From an uncultured Lachnospiraceae bacterium (GTDB taxonomy: Bacteria > Bacillota > Clostridia > Lachnospirales > Lachnospiraceae), in contig CANQSB010000023.1 in the NCBI GenBank assembly GCA_947626435.1, positions 1-49,744 of the forward strand: a DNA stretch of 49,744 nt, given 5' to 3'. The position numbers were made by a program, and so were the translations under genes. The notes beneath the pieces were generated by a model that did not search any database, had not been told where the DNA came from, and was given only the letters and a program-made list of their open reading frames with translations. Numbering within the stretch: the stretch's first letter is position 1; each line of letters begins with the position of its first letter. This document shows positions 8,397-15,635 of the stretch, one piece after another.

Positions 8397-8942
8397 GTGA
8401 CTAATATAATAGTAGCCTTTGCCAAAATAGATGAAGCAAAAAGCATCAAAAATATTTTGGTAAAGAACGGGATAAGCGTGACTGCCGTATGTACCTCGGG
8501 CGCACAGGCTCTAAGCTGTGCTGATGAGCTGAATGACGGGATAATAGTGAGCGGCTATCGGCTTGCGGATATGGTGTGCATGGAGCTGCATGGCAATCTC
8601 CCTGCGGGTTTCGAGCTCGTGGTGATGGCGTCACAGAAAATTCTTTCCGAGGTGTCGGGCGAGGGCATAATAGGGCTCGCAATGCCGTTAAAGGTGCATG
8701 ACCTTGTAAGCACTGTAGGCATGATAAGCCAAAGCATGGTAAAGCGCAGGAAAAAGCTGCGCGAAAAGCCGCGCGTGCGAAACGAGGAGGAAGCGGCTGT
8801 CATATCCAAAGCAAAGGCGCTTCTAATGGAGAGAAACAATATGACGGAAGGCGAGGCGCACCGCTATCTGCAAAAGCACAGCATGGACAATGCGACAAGC
8901 CTTGTGGAAACGGCACAGATGGTGCTTGCGGTAATGGTATGA
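8397..8942 (+). CDS. ANTAR-domain transcription antiterminator
   Basis: The protein has about 181 residues. The N-terminal half is receiver-like (TNIIVAFAKIDEAKSIKNIL at the start) but lacks a convincing phosphoacceptor Asp context. After a basic linker (about residues 110-125) comes an ANTAR domain at about 125-180: KAKALLMERNNMTEGEAHRY, then a helix ending SLVETAQMVLAV. ANTAR proteins bind paired hexaloop hairpins in nascent RNA to control termination. GTG at 8397 is the likely start, with GGGGGT seven bases upstream; the ATG at 8361 lies within the upstream hairpin and has no ribosome binding site. Its place behind glnA suggests nitrogen control. It ends 16 bases before manC. Confidence 0.8.
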   Translation: MTNIIVAFAKIDEAKSIKNILVKNGISVTAVCTSGAQALSCADELNDGIIVSGYRLADMVCMELHGNLPAGFELVVMASQKILSEVSGEGIIGLAMPLKVHDLVSTVGMISQSMVKRRKKLREKPRVRNEEEAAVISKAKALLMERNNMTEGEAHRYLQKHSMDNATSLVETAQMVLAVMV

Positions 8943-8958
8943 TTATGGAGGAATTGGA

Positions 8959-10281
8959 ATGAATATAGTATTGCTATCGGGCGGTTCAGGCAAGCGTCTT
9001 TGGCCGCTTTCAAACGATGTGAGGTCGAAGCAGTTTTTAAAGCTTTTGTCTGACGGGAAAGGGCAGCATGAATCCATGGTGCAGCGGGTGTACCGCCAGA
9101 TTGTGAAAGCGGGGATAGACGCGAACATTGTCGTGGCGACTTCCGCGTCACAGGTGGAGGCGATAAAAGGACAGCTGCAGAATGACGTGGATATAGTGGT
9201 AGAGCCTGAGCGCAGGAATACCTTTCCCGCGATAGTGCTTGCCGCATCATATCTGCAGTCCGAAAAAAAGACGAATCCGGAGGAAACTGTGGTAGTCCTG
9301 CCCGTAGACCCGTATGTGGACGTCGAATATTTTGAAACTTTCAAGCGCATGGACGAAGAAGTGCAAAAAGGGACTGCCGATATCGTGCTTATGGGAATTT
9401 CTCCTTCTTATCCTTCTGAAAAGTATGGCTATATAAGGACTGACGGCGCAAATGTCGTGACAGGGTTTAAGGAAAAGCCTGATGAGCAGACGGCAAAGCG
9501 GCTGATTGATGAGGGCGCGTACTGGAATGCGGGTGTTTTTGCGTTTAAGCTCAAATATCTTATGAAAATAGCGGACAATTATCTTGAAAGCAGAGATTTT
9601 AAATATGTCGTGGAAAATTATGCAAAGTTGAAAAAGGACAGCTTTGACTATGAGGTAGTGGAGAAAGCGAAAGCGCTTGGCGTAGTGCGGTACAGCGGCA
9701 GTTGGAAGGACATAGGCACTTGGAACACTCTCACAGAGGAGATGGAAGAAAACAGTGTAGGCGATGCCATTATGGGAGAGGATTGCGTGAATACCCACGT
9801 TATAAACGAGCTTTCCATTCCTGTGGTCGCGCTTGGTACGAGCAATCTTGTCATAGCGGCAAGCCCTGACGGCATTTTGGTGTCTGACAAGCATAAAAGC
9901 TCATATATTAAGCCATATGTTGAGAATATTGCCGACCGTCCCATGTATGAGGAGAGGCGCTGGGGCGAGTATAAGGTTTATGACTACAGTCAGTACAAGG
10001 ACGGGACGAAGTCAATTACAAAGCATATAACGATAAAGGCAGGAATGGCGCAGGATTATCAGCTTCATCACTACAAGGATGAAGTCGTGACTGTCGTAAA
10101 CGGCAGAGGGGAGCTTGTCATTGATGGGTGCATTACGAGCCTTTCGTGCGGAGATACGGTTTCGATAAGGCGTGGAAAGAAGCATGCCATAAAGGCGATT
10201 GAGGATTTGCAGATGATTTCGGTGCAGATTGGCGAGGATGTTACGGAGGATGACGTGGAGATATTTGACTGGAGCTTTTGA
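8959..10281 (+). CDS. manC: Mannose-1-phosphate guanylyltransferase with C-terminal isomerase-type cupin
   Basis: This is a sugar nucleotidyltransferase that makes GDP-mannose for polysaccharide synthesis. The N-terminal pyrophosphorylase signature is LLSGGSGKRLWPLSNDVRSK (canonical GGSGTRLWPLS, with K for T). Later motifs include VEPERRNTFPAI, VVVLPVDPYV, FKEKPD, YWNAGVFAFK and YSGSWKDIGTW. Residues from about 330 form a mannose-6-phosphate isomerase type II cupin with YQLHHYKDEVVTVVNGRGEL. At 440 residues it is slightly shorter than many bifunctional forms. A separate manA at 32199 could supply the precursor. It is in line with dapF and the O-acetylation genes, suggesting a cell-envelope operon. 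Confidence 0.88.
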   Translation: MNIVLLSGGSGKRLWPLSNDVRSKQFLKLLSDGKGQHESMVQRVYRQIVKAGIDANIVVATSASQVEAIKGQLQNDVDIVVEPERRNTFPAIVLAASYLQSEKKTNPEETVVVLPVDPYVDVEYFETFKRMDEEVQKGTADIVLMGISPSYPSEKYGYIRTDGANVVTGFKEKPDEQTAKRLIDEGAYWNAGVFAFKLKYLMKIADNYLESRDFKYVVENYAKLKKDSFDYEVVEKAKALGVVRYSGSWKDIGTWNTLTEEMEENSVGDAIMGEDCVNTHVINELSIPVVALGTSNLVIAASPDGILVSDKHKSSYIKPYVENIADRPMYEERRWGEYKVYDYSQYKDGTKSITKHITIKAGMAQDYQLHHYKDEVVTVVNGRGELVIDGCITSLSCGDTVSIRRGKKHAIKAIEDLQMISVQIGEDVTEDDVEIFDWSF

Positions 10282-10308
10282 TATTTTTTCAGGGAGGAGG
10301 AGCGCGTG

Positions 10309-11172
10309 ATGAGGTTTACAAAAATGGAAGGCTGCGGGAATGATTATATCTATATTAATGGATTTGAAGAACACGTTGACGATGATAAAAAGCCTGAGCT
10401 CGTGAGACGCATGAGCGACAGGCATTTTGGTGTTGGTGGCGACGGCGTTATTTTCATAAATAAAGGCAGAGAAGCTGAGTTTGAGATGGAGATGTACAAT
10501 GCCGACGGCAGCCGCGCGCAGATGTGTGGCAACGGCATACGCTGTGTGGCAAAGTATGTATATGACAAGGGGCTTACGGATAAGACAAGCATTACTATAG
10601 AGAGCTTTGGCAAGGTGAAGTATCTTGATTTGACGCTTGGAGAGGACGGCAGGGTGTCGACTGTGCGTGTAAATATGGGGGCGCCGATACTTGTGTCAAA
10701 TGACATTCCTGTCATTTCTGAGAATGAAAATGTGATTGATGAAGAGATAGAGGTTGACGGAAGGATATACAAAATGACATGCGTGTCAATGGGTAATCCT
10801 CATGCGGTTGTATTTATAGATGACGTTGACGAGATAAGGAATTTTGATATAGAAAAGATAGGACCTAAGTTTGAAAATCACAAGCGTTTTCCGGAGCGTG
10901 TGAATACGGAGTTTGTAAAGGTGATTGACAGAAGCCATGTGCAGATGCGTGTATGGGAGCGCGGTACAGGTGAGACGCTTGCCTGCGGTACGGGAAGCTG
11001 TGCTACGGCGGTGGCGTGTATGCTAAACGGCTATACTGACAACAAGGTAAATATTGAACTGCTTGGCGGAGAGCTTGTATGCGAGTGGGACAGGGAAAAC
11101 AATCTTGTGTATATGACTGGTCCTGCCGTAAGCGTATTTGAGGGGGACTACCAATATGCTGTTTCCGAGTGA
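10309..11172 (+). CDS. dapF: Diaminopimelate epimerase
   Basis: The enzyme interconverts LL- and meso-diaminopimelate for lysine and peptidoglycan synthesis. The two catalytic cysteines are present, in RAQMCGNGIRCVAKY and TLACGTGSCATAVAC, as is the N-terminal KMEGCGNDYIYI motif. About 287 residues is the usual size. The ATG at 10309 sits eight bases after AGGGAGGAGG; the adjacent GTG at 10306 is an alternative. The last 17 bp overlap the start of the next gene, so translation of the two is probably coupled. Confidence 0.94.
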   Translation: MRFTKMEGCGNDYIYINGFEEHVDDDKKPELVRRMSDRHFGVGGDGVIFINKGREAEFEMEMYNADGSRAQMCGNGIRCVAKYVYDKGLTDKTSITIESFGKVKYLDLTLGEDGRVSTVRVNMGAPILVSNDIPVISENENVIDEEIEVDGRIYKMTCVSMGNPHAVVFIDDVDEIRNFDIEKIGPKFENHKRFPERVNTEFVKVIDRSHVQMRVWERGTGETLACGTGSCATAVACMLNGYTDNKVNIELLGGELVCEWDRENNLVYMTGPAVSVFEGDYQYAVSE

Positions 11173-12565
11173 GGTTTTTTTGTTTGTCTTTCTGCCGACT
11201 GTGCTGGTAGTATATTATGCGTTTCTTAGGAAGACGACTAGGGCTAAAAATATATTTCTGCTATTGGCAAGCCTATTTTTTTATGCGTGGGGCGAGCCTG
11301 TGTATGTGTTTCTGATGATAGGTACGATTTTGTCAAACTGGCTTTTGGGCATATTGGTGGACAGGTTCCGCGGCAATAAGGTGGCGGTTACTATTATTTT
11401 AATTTTGCTGGTGGCAGTAAATATAGGTACGCTTGGATGGTTTAAGTACAGCGAATTTACTGTGCTGCAGATAAACCGATTTGCGCACACGAATATACCT
11501 GTTCCTGTGGTGGCGCTGCCGATTGGCATTTCGTTTTTTACTTTTCAGGCGATGTCTTATGTTATCGACGTATACAGGAAGCGCGGCAAGGTGCAGTACA
11601 ATCCTCTGAATGTGGGGCTTTATGTGTCGCTCTTTCCGCAGCTTATTGCGGGACCTATCGTGCGTTATGAGACTGTTGCGGAGCAGATAGAGCACAGGGA
11701 GGAAAATTTCAGTGACTTTTCGGCGGGCGTAGTGCGCTTCTGCATCGGACTTGGCAAAAAGGTGCTTGTGGCTAACAATATGGCAGTAATAGCGGACAAT
11801 GCGTTTGGGCTCATCATAAACGGGGGGTTTCAGGCTTCCGCGGGCATGGCGTGGCTTGGAGCTATTGCGTATACTTTTCAGATTTTCTTTGATTTTTCCG
11901 GTTATTCTGATATGGCGATTGGACTGGGGCAGATGTTCGGCTTTCATTTTGAGGAGAACTTCAATTATCCGTATATGTCAAAAACTGTGTCGGAGTTTTG
12001 GCGCAGGTGGCATATTTCCATGCAGACGTGGTTTAGGGATTATGTGTATATTCCGCTCGGCGGCAACAGGGTTTCAAAGCTGAGGCTGGTGTTTAACCTT
12101 TTTGTGGTATGGCTGCTTACGGGTATGTGGCATGGGGCGAACTGGACGTTTATTGCCTGGGGGCTTATGTACTTTGTGATTTTGACGTTTGAGAGGTTTA
12201 GCGGGCTTGGTCAGAAGAATTACCGGTGGGGGCATGTTTATACTATGCTGCTGGTGGTTATTGGCTGGGTGATTTTTCGGTCTACCGGAATGGGGAATGC
12301 GTTTATTTATATTAAGGCGATGTTTGGTATTGGGGCTAAAGGACTTGTGGACAAGGCTGTGTGGGCGTATATTGCGCAGAATTGGATTTACTTTGTGTTT
12401 GCGGTGATTGGGAGCGCGCCGATTTTGCCTAAGCTTGACGAGAAGCTGAAAGGGAATTGGGTTTGGCAGGCTGTGTATGCTGTGGGGGTAATTGTTTGCT
12501 TGGTAGTGAGTGTGTCGTTTATTAGCAATAATGCTTATAATCCGTTTATTTATTTCAATTTTTGA
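11156..12565 (+). CDS. MBOAT family O-acyltransferase (AlgI/DltB-like)
   Basis: This is an integral membrane acyltransferase of about 469 residues and roughly ten membrane segments. It shows AlgI-type signatures: PIGISFFTFQAMSYVIDVYR, LFPQLIAGPIVRY, FFDFSGYSDMAIGLG, EFWRRWHISMQTWFRDYVYI, and the active-site His in LLTGMWHGANWTFIAWG. Such proteins move acetyl groups across the membrane to extracellular acceptors. The ATG at 11156 lies inside the end of dapF, with a GAGGGGG site upstream. The next gene is an AlgJ/AlgX-like partner, the usual arrangement for polysaccharide O-acetylation. The acceptor polymer is unknown. Confidence 0.9.
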   Translation: MLFPSEVFLFVFLPTVLVVYYAFLRKTTRAKNIFLLLASLFFYAWGEPVYVFLMIGTILSNWLLGILVDRFRGNKVAVTIILILLVAVNIGTLGWFKYSEFTVLQINRFAHTNIPVPVVALPIGISFFTFQAMSYVIDVYRKRGKVQYNPLNVGLYVSLFPQLIAGPIVRYETVAEQIEHREENFSDFSAGVVRFCIGLGKKVLVANNMAVIADNAFGLIINGGFQASAGMAWLGAIAYTFQIFFDFSGYSDMAIGLGQMFGFHFEENFNYPYMSKTVSEFWRRWHISMQTWFRDYVYIPLGGNRVSKLRLVFNLFVVWLLTGMWHGANWTFIAWGLMYFVILTFERFSGLGQKNYRWGHVYTMLLVVIGWVIFRSTGMGNAFIYIKAMFGIGAKGLVDKAVWAYIAQNWIYFVFAVIGSAPILPKLDEKLKGNWVWQAVYAVGVIVCLVVSVSFISNNAYNPFIYFNF

Positions 12566-12595
12566 GGCTTGTGTTTGGGTGTTGGGGAGGAGTGG

Positions 12596-13777
12596 ATGCG
12601 TATGGAAAAGAGAAATAGGCTGATAGCGGTGTTTTTTCTGGCTTTTATATTGGTTGTGCCGGTGGTGACGGTTGTGCGTGATTTGGTGGCGCCTGCGGAG
12701 AGCGGATTGAGCGAGGCGGAGCAGAAGGTGCTTGAAAATAATGGTTCTTTGCAGAAGGAAGACGGCGAGGAGAGCACAGGTGAAGATGAAACGGCGGGGA
12801 CGGATGAGACCGGAGCGGAGCAGGATGAGGGTGCGCCGGTGGAGGAGGCTGTGGGTTTTGCAAGGCTTCAGAACATATTAAACGGTTTTACGGAGCGGCT
12901 TTTTGGGCGCACGCGGCTGATTGCGTTTAATACGGGGCTTACGTCGTTTTTGACGGGCGGTACTTATATTGAGTCTACACAGGTGCTTCTTGGCAAGAAT
13001 GATATGTTTTTTTATAAGACGGAGCTTGACGGGCATCCGCTTTGGGATTATATGGGGATAAATCATTTTACGGATGAGGAGCTTGCGGCGATTACCGGGA
13101 ATATTGTGGCGACGCGGGATTATCTTGCTTCGCGCGGGATTGAGTTTTATGCTATGTGCGCGCCGAACAAGGAGATTATTTATCCGGAAAATATGCCCGA
13201 CACGATAGCGCGTGTGGATGAAGTCTCGAGGGGGGAGCAGCTTGCGGAGTATATTGCGGAGAATACGGATTTGATATTCGTATATCCGAAGGATGCCTTG
13301 CTTGAAGCCAAGAAAGACACGCAGATTTATTACAAGACGGATACGCATTGCAATCAAAAAGGCTCGTTCGTGATGATGCAGGAGCTTTTCAAGGCGGCAT
13401 ACGGTACCCATGCTGAGCTTTCTTCTGTGGATTTCAGGTGCGACAGCACTGATTATCTCGGAGATTTAGCGACGCTTGCGGGCTTAGGTGATGAGGACAA
13501 GTACAAGATTGATAATGTATACGTATTTGAGAGGGATACGGCTGACCCGGCGCAGTATCATGACCAGACGCTTTTGTTTGTCGGTGATTCTTTTGGCGGA
13601 TTCTTGTCTGCTGTGTGCAAGGGTTATTATAAATACGATGAAGTATACTGGGAATATCCCGACAGCTTCAATGTAGAACTATATGACAAGTACAAGCCGG
13701 ATGTTGTGATATGGGAGAGGGCGGAGCGCTATTGCGAGAAATTTGGCGCTTCAAATTTAAGAGAATGGGATTATTAA
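12596..13777 (+). CDS. DHHW/AlgJ-like membrane-anchored O-acetylation partner
   Basis: The protein has about 393 residues, with one N-terminal membrane anchor (about residues 7-27), a strongly acidic, Gly/Thr-rich linker (about 45-85) and an extracellular SGNH-type domain. Catalytic motifs of the AlgJ/AlgX fold are visible: the Asp-His pair in KTDTHCNQKGSF (DTHCN where DTHWN is common) and the nucleophile in LLFVGDSFGG. It starts 30 bases after the MBOAT gene with GGGGAGGAG upstream. Such partners take the acetyl group delivered by the MBOAT protein and transfer it to an exopolysaccharide or wall polymer. ATG at 12602 is an alternative start. Confidence 0.82.
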   Translation: MRMEKRNRLIAVFFLAFILVVPVVTVVRDLVAPAESGLSEAEQKVLENNGSLQKEDGEESTGEDETAGTDETGAEQDEGAPVEEAVGFARLQNILNGFTERLFGRTRLIAFNTGLTSFLTGGTYIESTQVLLGKNDMFFYKTELDGHPLWDYMGINHFTDEELAAITGNIVATRDYLASRGIEFYAMCAPNKEIIYPENMPDTIARVDEVSRGEQLAEYIAENTDLIFVYPKDALLEAKKDTQIYYKTDTHCNQKGSFVMMQELFKAAYGTHAELSSVDFRCDSTDYLGDLATLAGLGDEDKYKIDNVYVFERDTADPAQYHDQTLLFVGDSFGGFLSAVCKGYYKYDEVYWEYPDSFNVELYDKYKPDVVIWERAERYCEKFGASNLREWDY

Positions 13778-13789
13778 AAAAGTTATTAG

Positions 13790-13844
13790 GCTATGCCATA
13801 GAGCGTATTCTGTCAGAAACGCGCTCAGGCATAGCTGTTTTTTT
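13790..13844 (+). terminator. Rho-independent terminator of the manC-dapF-acetylation operon
   Basis: The left arm starting GCTATGCC (13790-) and extending to GAGCG pairs with CGCTC and GGCATAGC (ending 13834), followed by a run of seven T. It is a long, strong hairpin just after the stop at 13777 and marks the boundary with the AT-rich island. Confidence 0.85.
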
Positions 13845-13881
13845 GAAAAAAGAAAAATTAGAAAGCCAAATTTATATGGTA

Positions 13882-13910
13882 TTGACAATATAAAAAATAT
13901 ATGCTACTAT
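13882..13910 (+). promoter_or_regulatory. Consensus promoter of the AT-rich island
   Basis: TTGACA (13882-13887), a 17-base spacer and TACTAT (13905-13910). This is the closest match to consensus in the window, so the two downstream genes are probably well expressed unless repressed. Confidence 0.75.
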
Positions 13911-13915
13911 ACATA

Positions 13916-13942
13916 TGTCACTTAAATAAAAAATAAATGACA
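13916..13942. promoter_or_regulatory. Inverted repeat at the transcription start, possible operator
   Basis: TGTCACTT (13916-13923) and AAATGACA (13935-13942) match as an inverted repeat at 7 of 8 positions, with an 11-base AT-only spacer. It lies directly downstream of the -10 and before the AGGAGG at 13946-13951. The second gene of this unit encodes an HTH protein that could bind it; this is inference. Confidence 0.4.
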
Positions 13943-13956
13943 ATAAGGAGGCAATT

Positions 13957-14514
13957 ATGAATAATGATATTGCAAATGTAAAAGAAGGTATTGCAAAGTT
14001 TAAAGGTGGAATCACTAAAGTAGAAAAGTATACAAATCAAGATAATGTATTGATTCCAGGCATTGAAAAACAGAAATATTATTATTGTTCTGGTAGATAT
14101 GCTGGCAGTAATGGATTATATATAAAGTTTTGTGATGATTATAGTAGGCGATTAGATATTACATATTCGTTGTATGATGCAGATGAAAAGTTAATAGAAT
14201 TAGATAATAAGAGATTTAGAATGCCTAATCATATTACCATAGATGTATATGAGGGTGTAATAGCATTATTAGGCGAGGAGCATATGCCGCCAAACATATA
14301 TGATGAATTTCTATCATTAGAAGGAAAGAAAATAGATTTATTTATCGGGTTTGATAAGGCTACATTACAGGTAAATAATGAATGTGCAACTGTAGATGCA
14401 TATATACCAATACCTGAAATAGATGCGTTTTCATCATCATATATGGAGGATAGGGGTGATTATGGTTTTGGTTGGTTTTGTAGGCAGAATTTAAATTTGG
14501 GTTATATAATATGA
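13957..14514 (+). CDS. Hypothetical protein of AT-rich island
   Basis: I do not recognise this 185-residue protein. It has no signal peptide or membrane segment. It is rich in Tyr, Asp and Ile, and begins with a mixed-charge segment followed by what look like beta strands, including KYYYCSGRYAGSNGLYIKF and LDITYSLYDADEKLIEL. The start is secure: AGGAGG lies five bases before the ATG. Base and codon use is clearly more AT-rich than in flanking genes, which suggests horizontal acquisition. Its TGA overlaps the ATG of the HTH gene (ATGA), so the two are translationally coupled and likely work together. A toxin-antitoxin or phage-related pair is possible but not shown. Confidence 0.7.
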   Translation: MNNDIANVKEGIAKFKGGITKVEKYTNQDNVLIPGIEKQKYYYCSGRYAGSNGLYIKFCDDYSRRLDITYSLYDADEKLIELDNKRFRMPNHITIDVYEGVIALLGEEHMPPNIYDEFLSLEGKKIDLFIGFDKATLQVNNECATVDAYIPIPEIDAFSSSYMEDRGDYGFGWFCRQNLNLGYII

Positions 14515-14936
14515 GTGAGGAATTTTTGGAATGTATGAATCCGCCTATTGAGTTGGATTGCAATGAAGAAATAAGAAAACAGATAATTAATATCGGAATA
14601 AATTTGCGTGCTCTTAGAAAGAAGAATTCTTTGTCAGGGAGTAAGGTGTGCCAAATATTAAAGGATGAATATGGATTGGATATTCAGGAAAATACACTGG
14701 TAGCTTATGAAAGTGAAAAACGTGTGCCAAACGTAAAAATATTTCTTGCGCTTTGTGAGATTTACGAATGTGTGGACGTGATGGAATATTTTTGTGGAAA
14801 AACTAATGAAAAGACAAGCATTTCTTTGGAAAATTACAATACAAAAGGTATAGCTGATATTTTGGTGCAGTATTATGGGGAGAATGGCATTAAGGAGATA
14901 ATTGGTTATTTGCTGGAGCATATGAAATTAAAGTAA
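14511..14936 (+). CDS. Helix-turn-helix (XRE-like) regulator
   Basis: This is a 141-residue protein. Residues about 25-85 resemble a Cro/C1-type HTH: IGINLRALRKKNSLSGSKVC, a longer than usual turn, ENTLVAYESEKRVPNVKIFLALCEIY. The N-terminal about 22 residues and the C-terminal about 50 (ending in a GIADILVQYYGENGIKEII helix) are of unknown role and may mediate dimerisation or partner binding. It starts in a 4-bp overlap with the upstream gene and shares its AT-rich composition. It could autoregulate through the inverted repeat at 13916-13942. I am confident about the HTH class but not about the target. Confidence 0.75.
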   Translation: MSEEFLECMNPPIELDCNEEIRKQIINIGINLRALRKKNSLSGSKVCQILKDEYGLDIQENTLVAYESEKRVPNVKIFLALCEIYECVDVMEYFCGKTNEKTSISLENYNTKGIADILVQYYGENGIKEIIGYLLEHMKLK

Positions 14937-14982
14937 CATATGGGTTTGGGCTTATCAAGTATTATGGAGGGATTTGTTGATT

Positions 14983-15537
14983 ATGGAAAATGAGATAAAA
15001 AGAGGCGCACAAAATCAGTACGGAGTTTGCATAAAGCTGTTGGATACGCTTATTGTCATTCCGAAGGACAGGCTGATGGACAAACTTTTAGGCAATAGCA
15101 TTGAGCTGCCCGATTTCATTAAAAAAAATGACGCCATTGTACGTCAGGCTGTGAAGGATATTACAGACTGTGTATGTGACATTGACACCGACGAGGTCAT
15201 TGGAAATATGGTCAATATTACCGAGATACCAGAAATGAAGGAGCAATACCATATAGCTTATATAGGCATTGGTTATGGCGCGGGAAAGGACAAGTATCTG
15301 GATGCGGCTAAGATGGCTATAGATTCGCCGATGTTTGGAAATGTATTTAATGAAGCCGCTGTTGTTACTTGCAGCGTATCAGGCGATATAGAGGCAACGG
15401 GCGCAAATGCATGTGCTGAATACATATCTCAGGCTGCGGGCAAGGAGACTGAGGAGGAGAAAAATTTTTATATTGGAATTAATTACGATGAAAATATGGC
15501 AGATGCATGTATCGTTACTGTTATAGTGTTTATGTAA
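14983..15537 (+). CDS. Orphan FtsZ C-terminal-domain protein lacking the GTPase domain
   Basis: This protein of about 184 residues aligns by eye with the second half of FtsZ. It has LLDTLIVIPKDRL (FtsZ: VDTLIVIPNDRL), IVRQAVKDITD (FtsZ: VLRQGVQGISD), AYIGIGYGAGKDKYLDAAK (FtsZ: MGIGxAxGExRAxxAAx), MAIDSPMF (FtsZ: AISSPLL) and a final INYDENMADACIVTVIVF (FtsZ: INExLxDEIxVTVIA). The nucleotide-binding half with GGGTGTG is absent, and no remnant lies upstream. The catalytic T7 loop is shortened (CDIDTDEV where FtsZ has NLDFADV). It cannot bind GTP alone; it might cap or modulate FtsZ, or be a relic. The start may be the ATG at 14983 or the TTG at 14977, which is better spaced from GGAGGG. Confidence 0.75.
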   Translation: MENEIKRGAQNQYGVCIKLLDTLIVIPKDRLMDKLLGNSIELPDFIKKNDAIVRQAVKDITDCVCDIDTDEVIGNMVNITEIPEMKEQYHIAYIGIGYGAGKDKYLDAAKMAIDSPMFGNVFNEAAVVTCSVSGDIEATGANACAEYISQAAGKETEEEKNFYIGINYDENMADACIVTVIVFM

Positions 15538-15583
15538 ATCTTGATGGCGCTGTGCGCTGAAAGATTGCAGGTAACATAAACCA

Positions 15584-15627
15584 TCCCGAGAGCATATAAT
15601 ATAAATTAAGAAATTTATGCGTCGGGA
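15584..15627. promoter_or_regulatory. Inverted repeat with internal -10 upstream of the subtilase
   Basis: TCCCGA-GA-GCATA (15584-15596) pairs with TATGC-G-TCGGGA (15616-15627). A consensus TATAAT sits inside, at 15595-15600, with no good -35 at the proper distance. The arrangement suggests a promoter that needs, or is blocked by, a dimeric regulator. Alternatively it is an RNA hairpin close to the ribosome binding site of a longer transcript. Confidence 0.4.
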
Positions 15628-15635
15628 AAAGGCAT

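Noticed and set aside
13711-13893. Short plus-strand ORF spanning the terminator at 13790-13844
   Set aside because: It overlaps the end of the AlgJ-like gene in another frame and crosses a strong terminator hairpin.
14940-15540. FtsZ-like ORF as a frameshifted full-length ftsZ
   Set aside because: No GTPase motifs (GGGTGTG or similar) occur in any frame upstream; the preceding sequence is the HTH gene, so a simple frameshift does not explain it.
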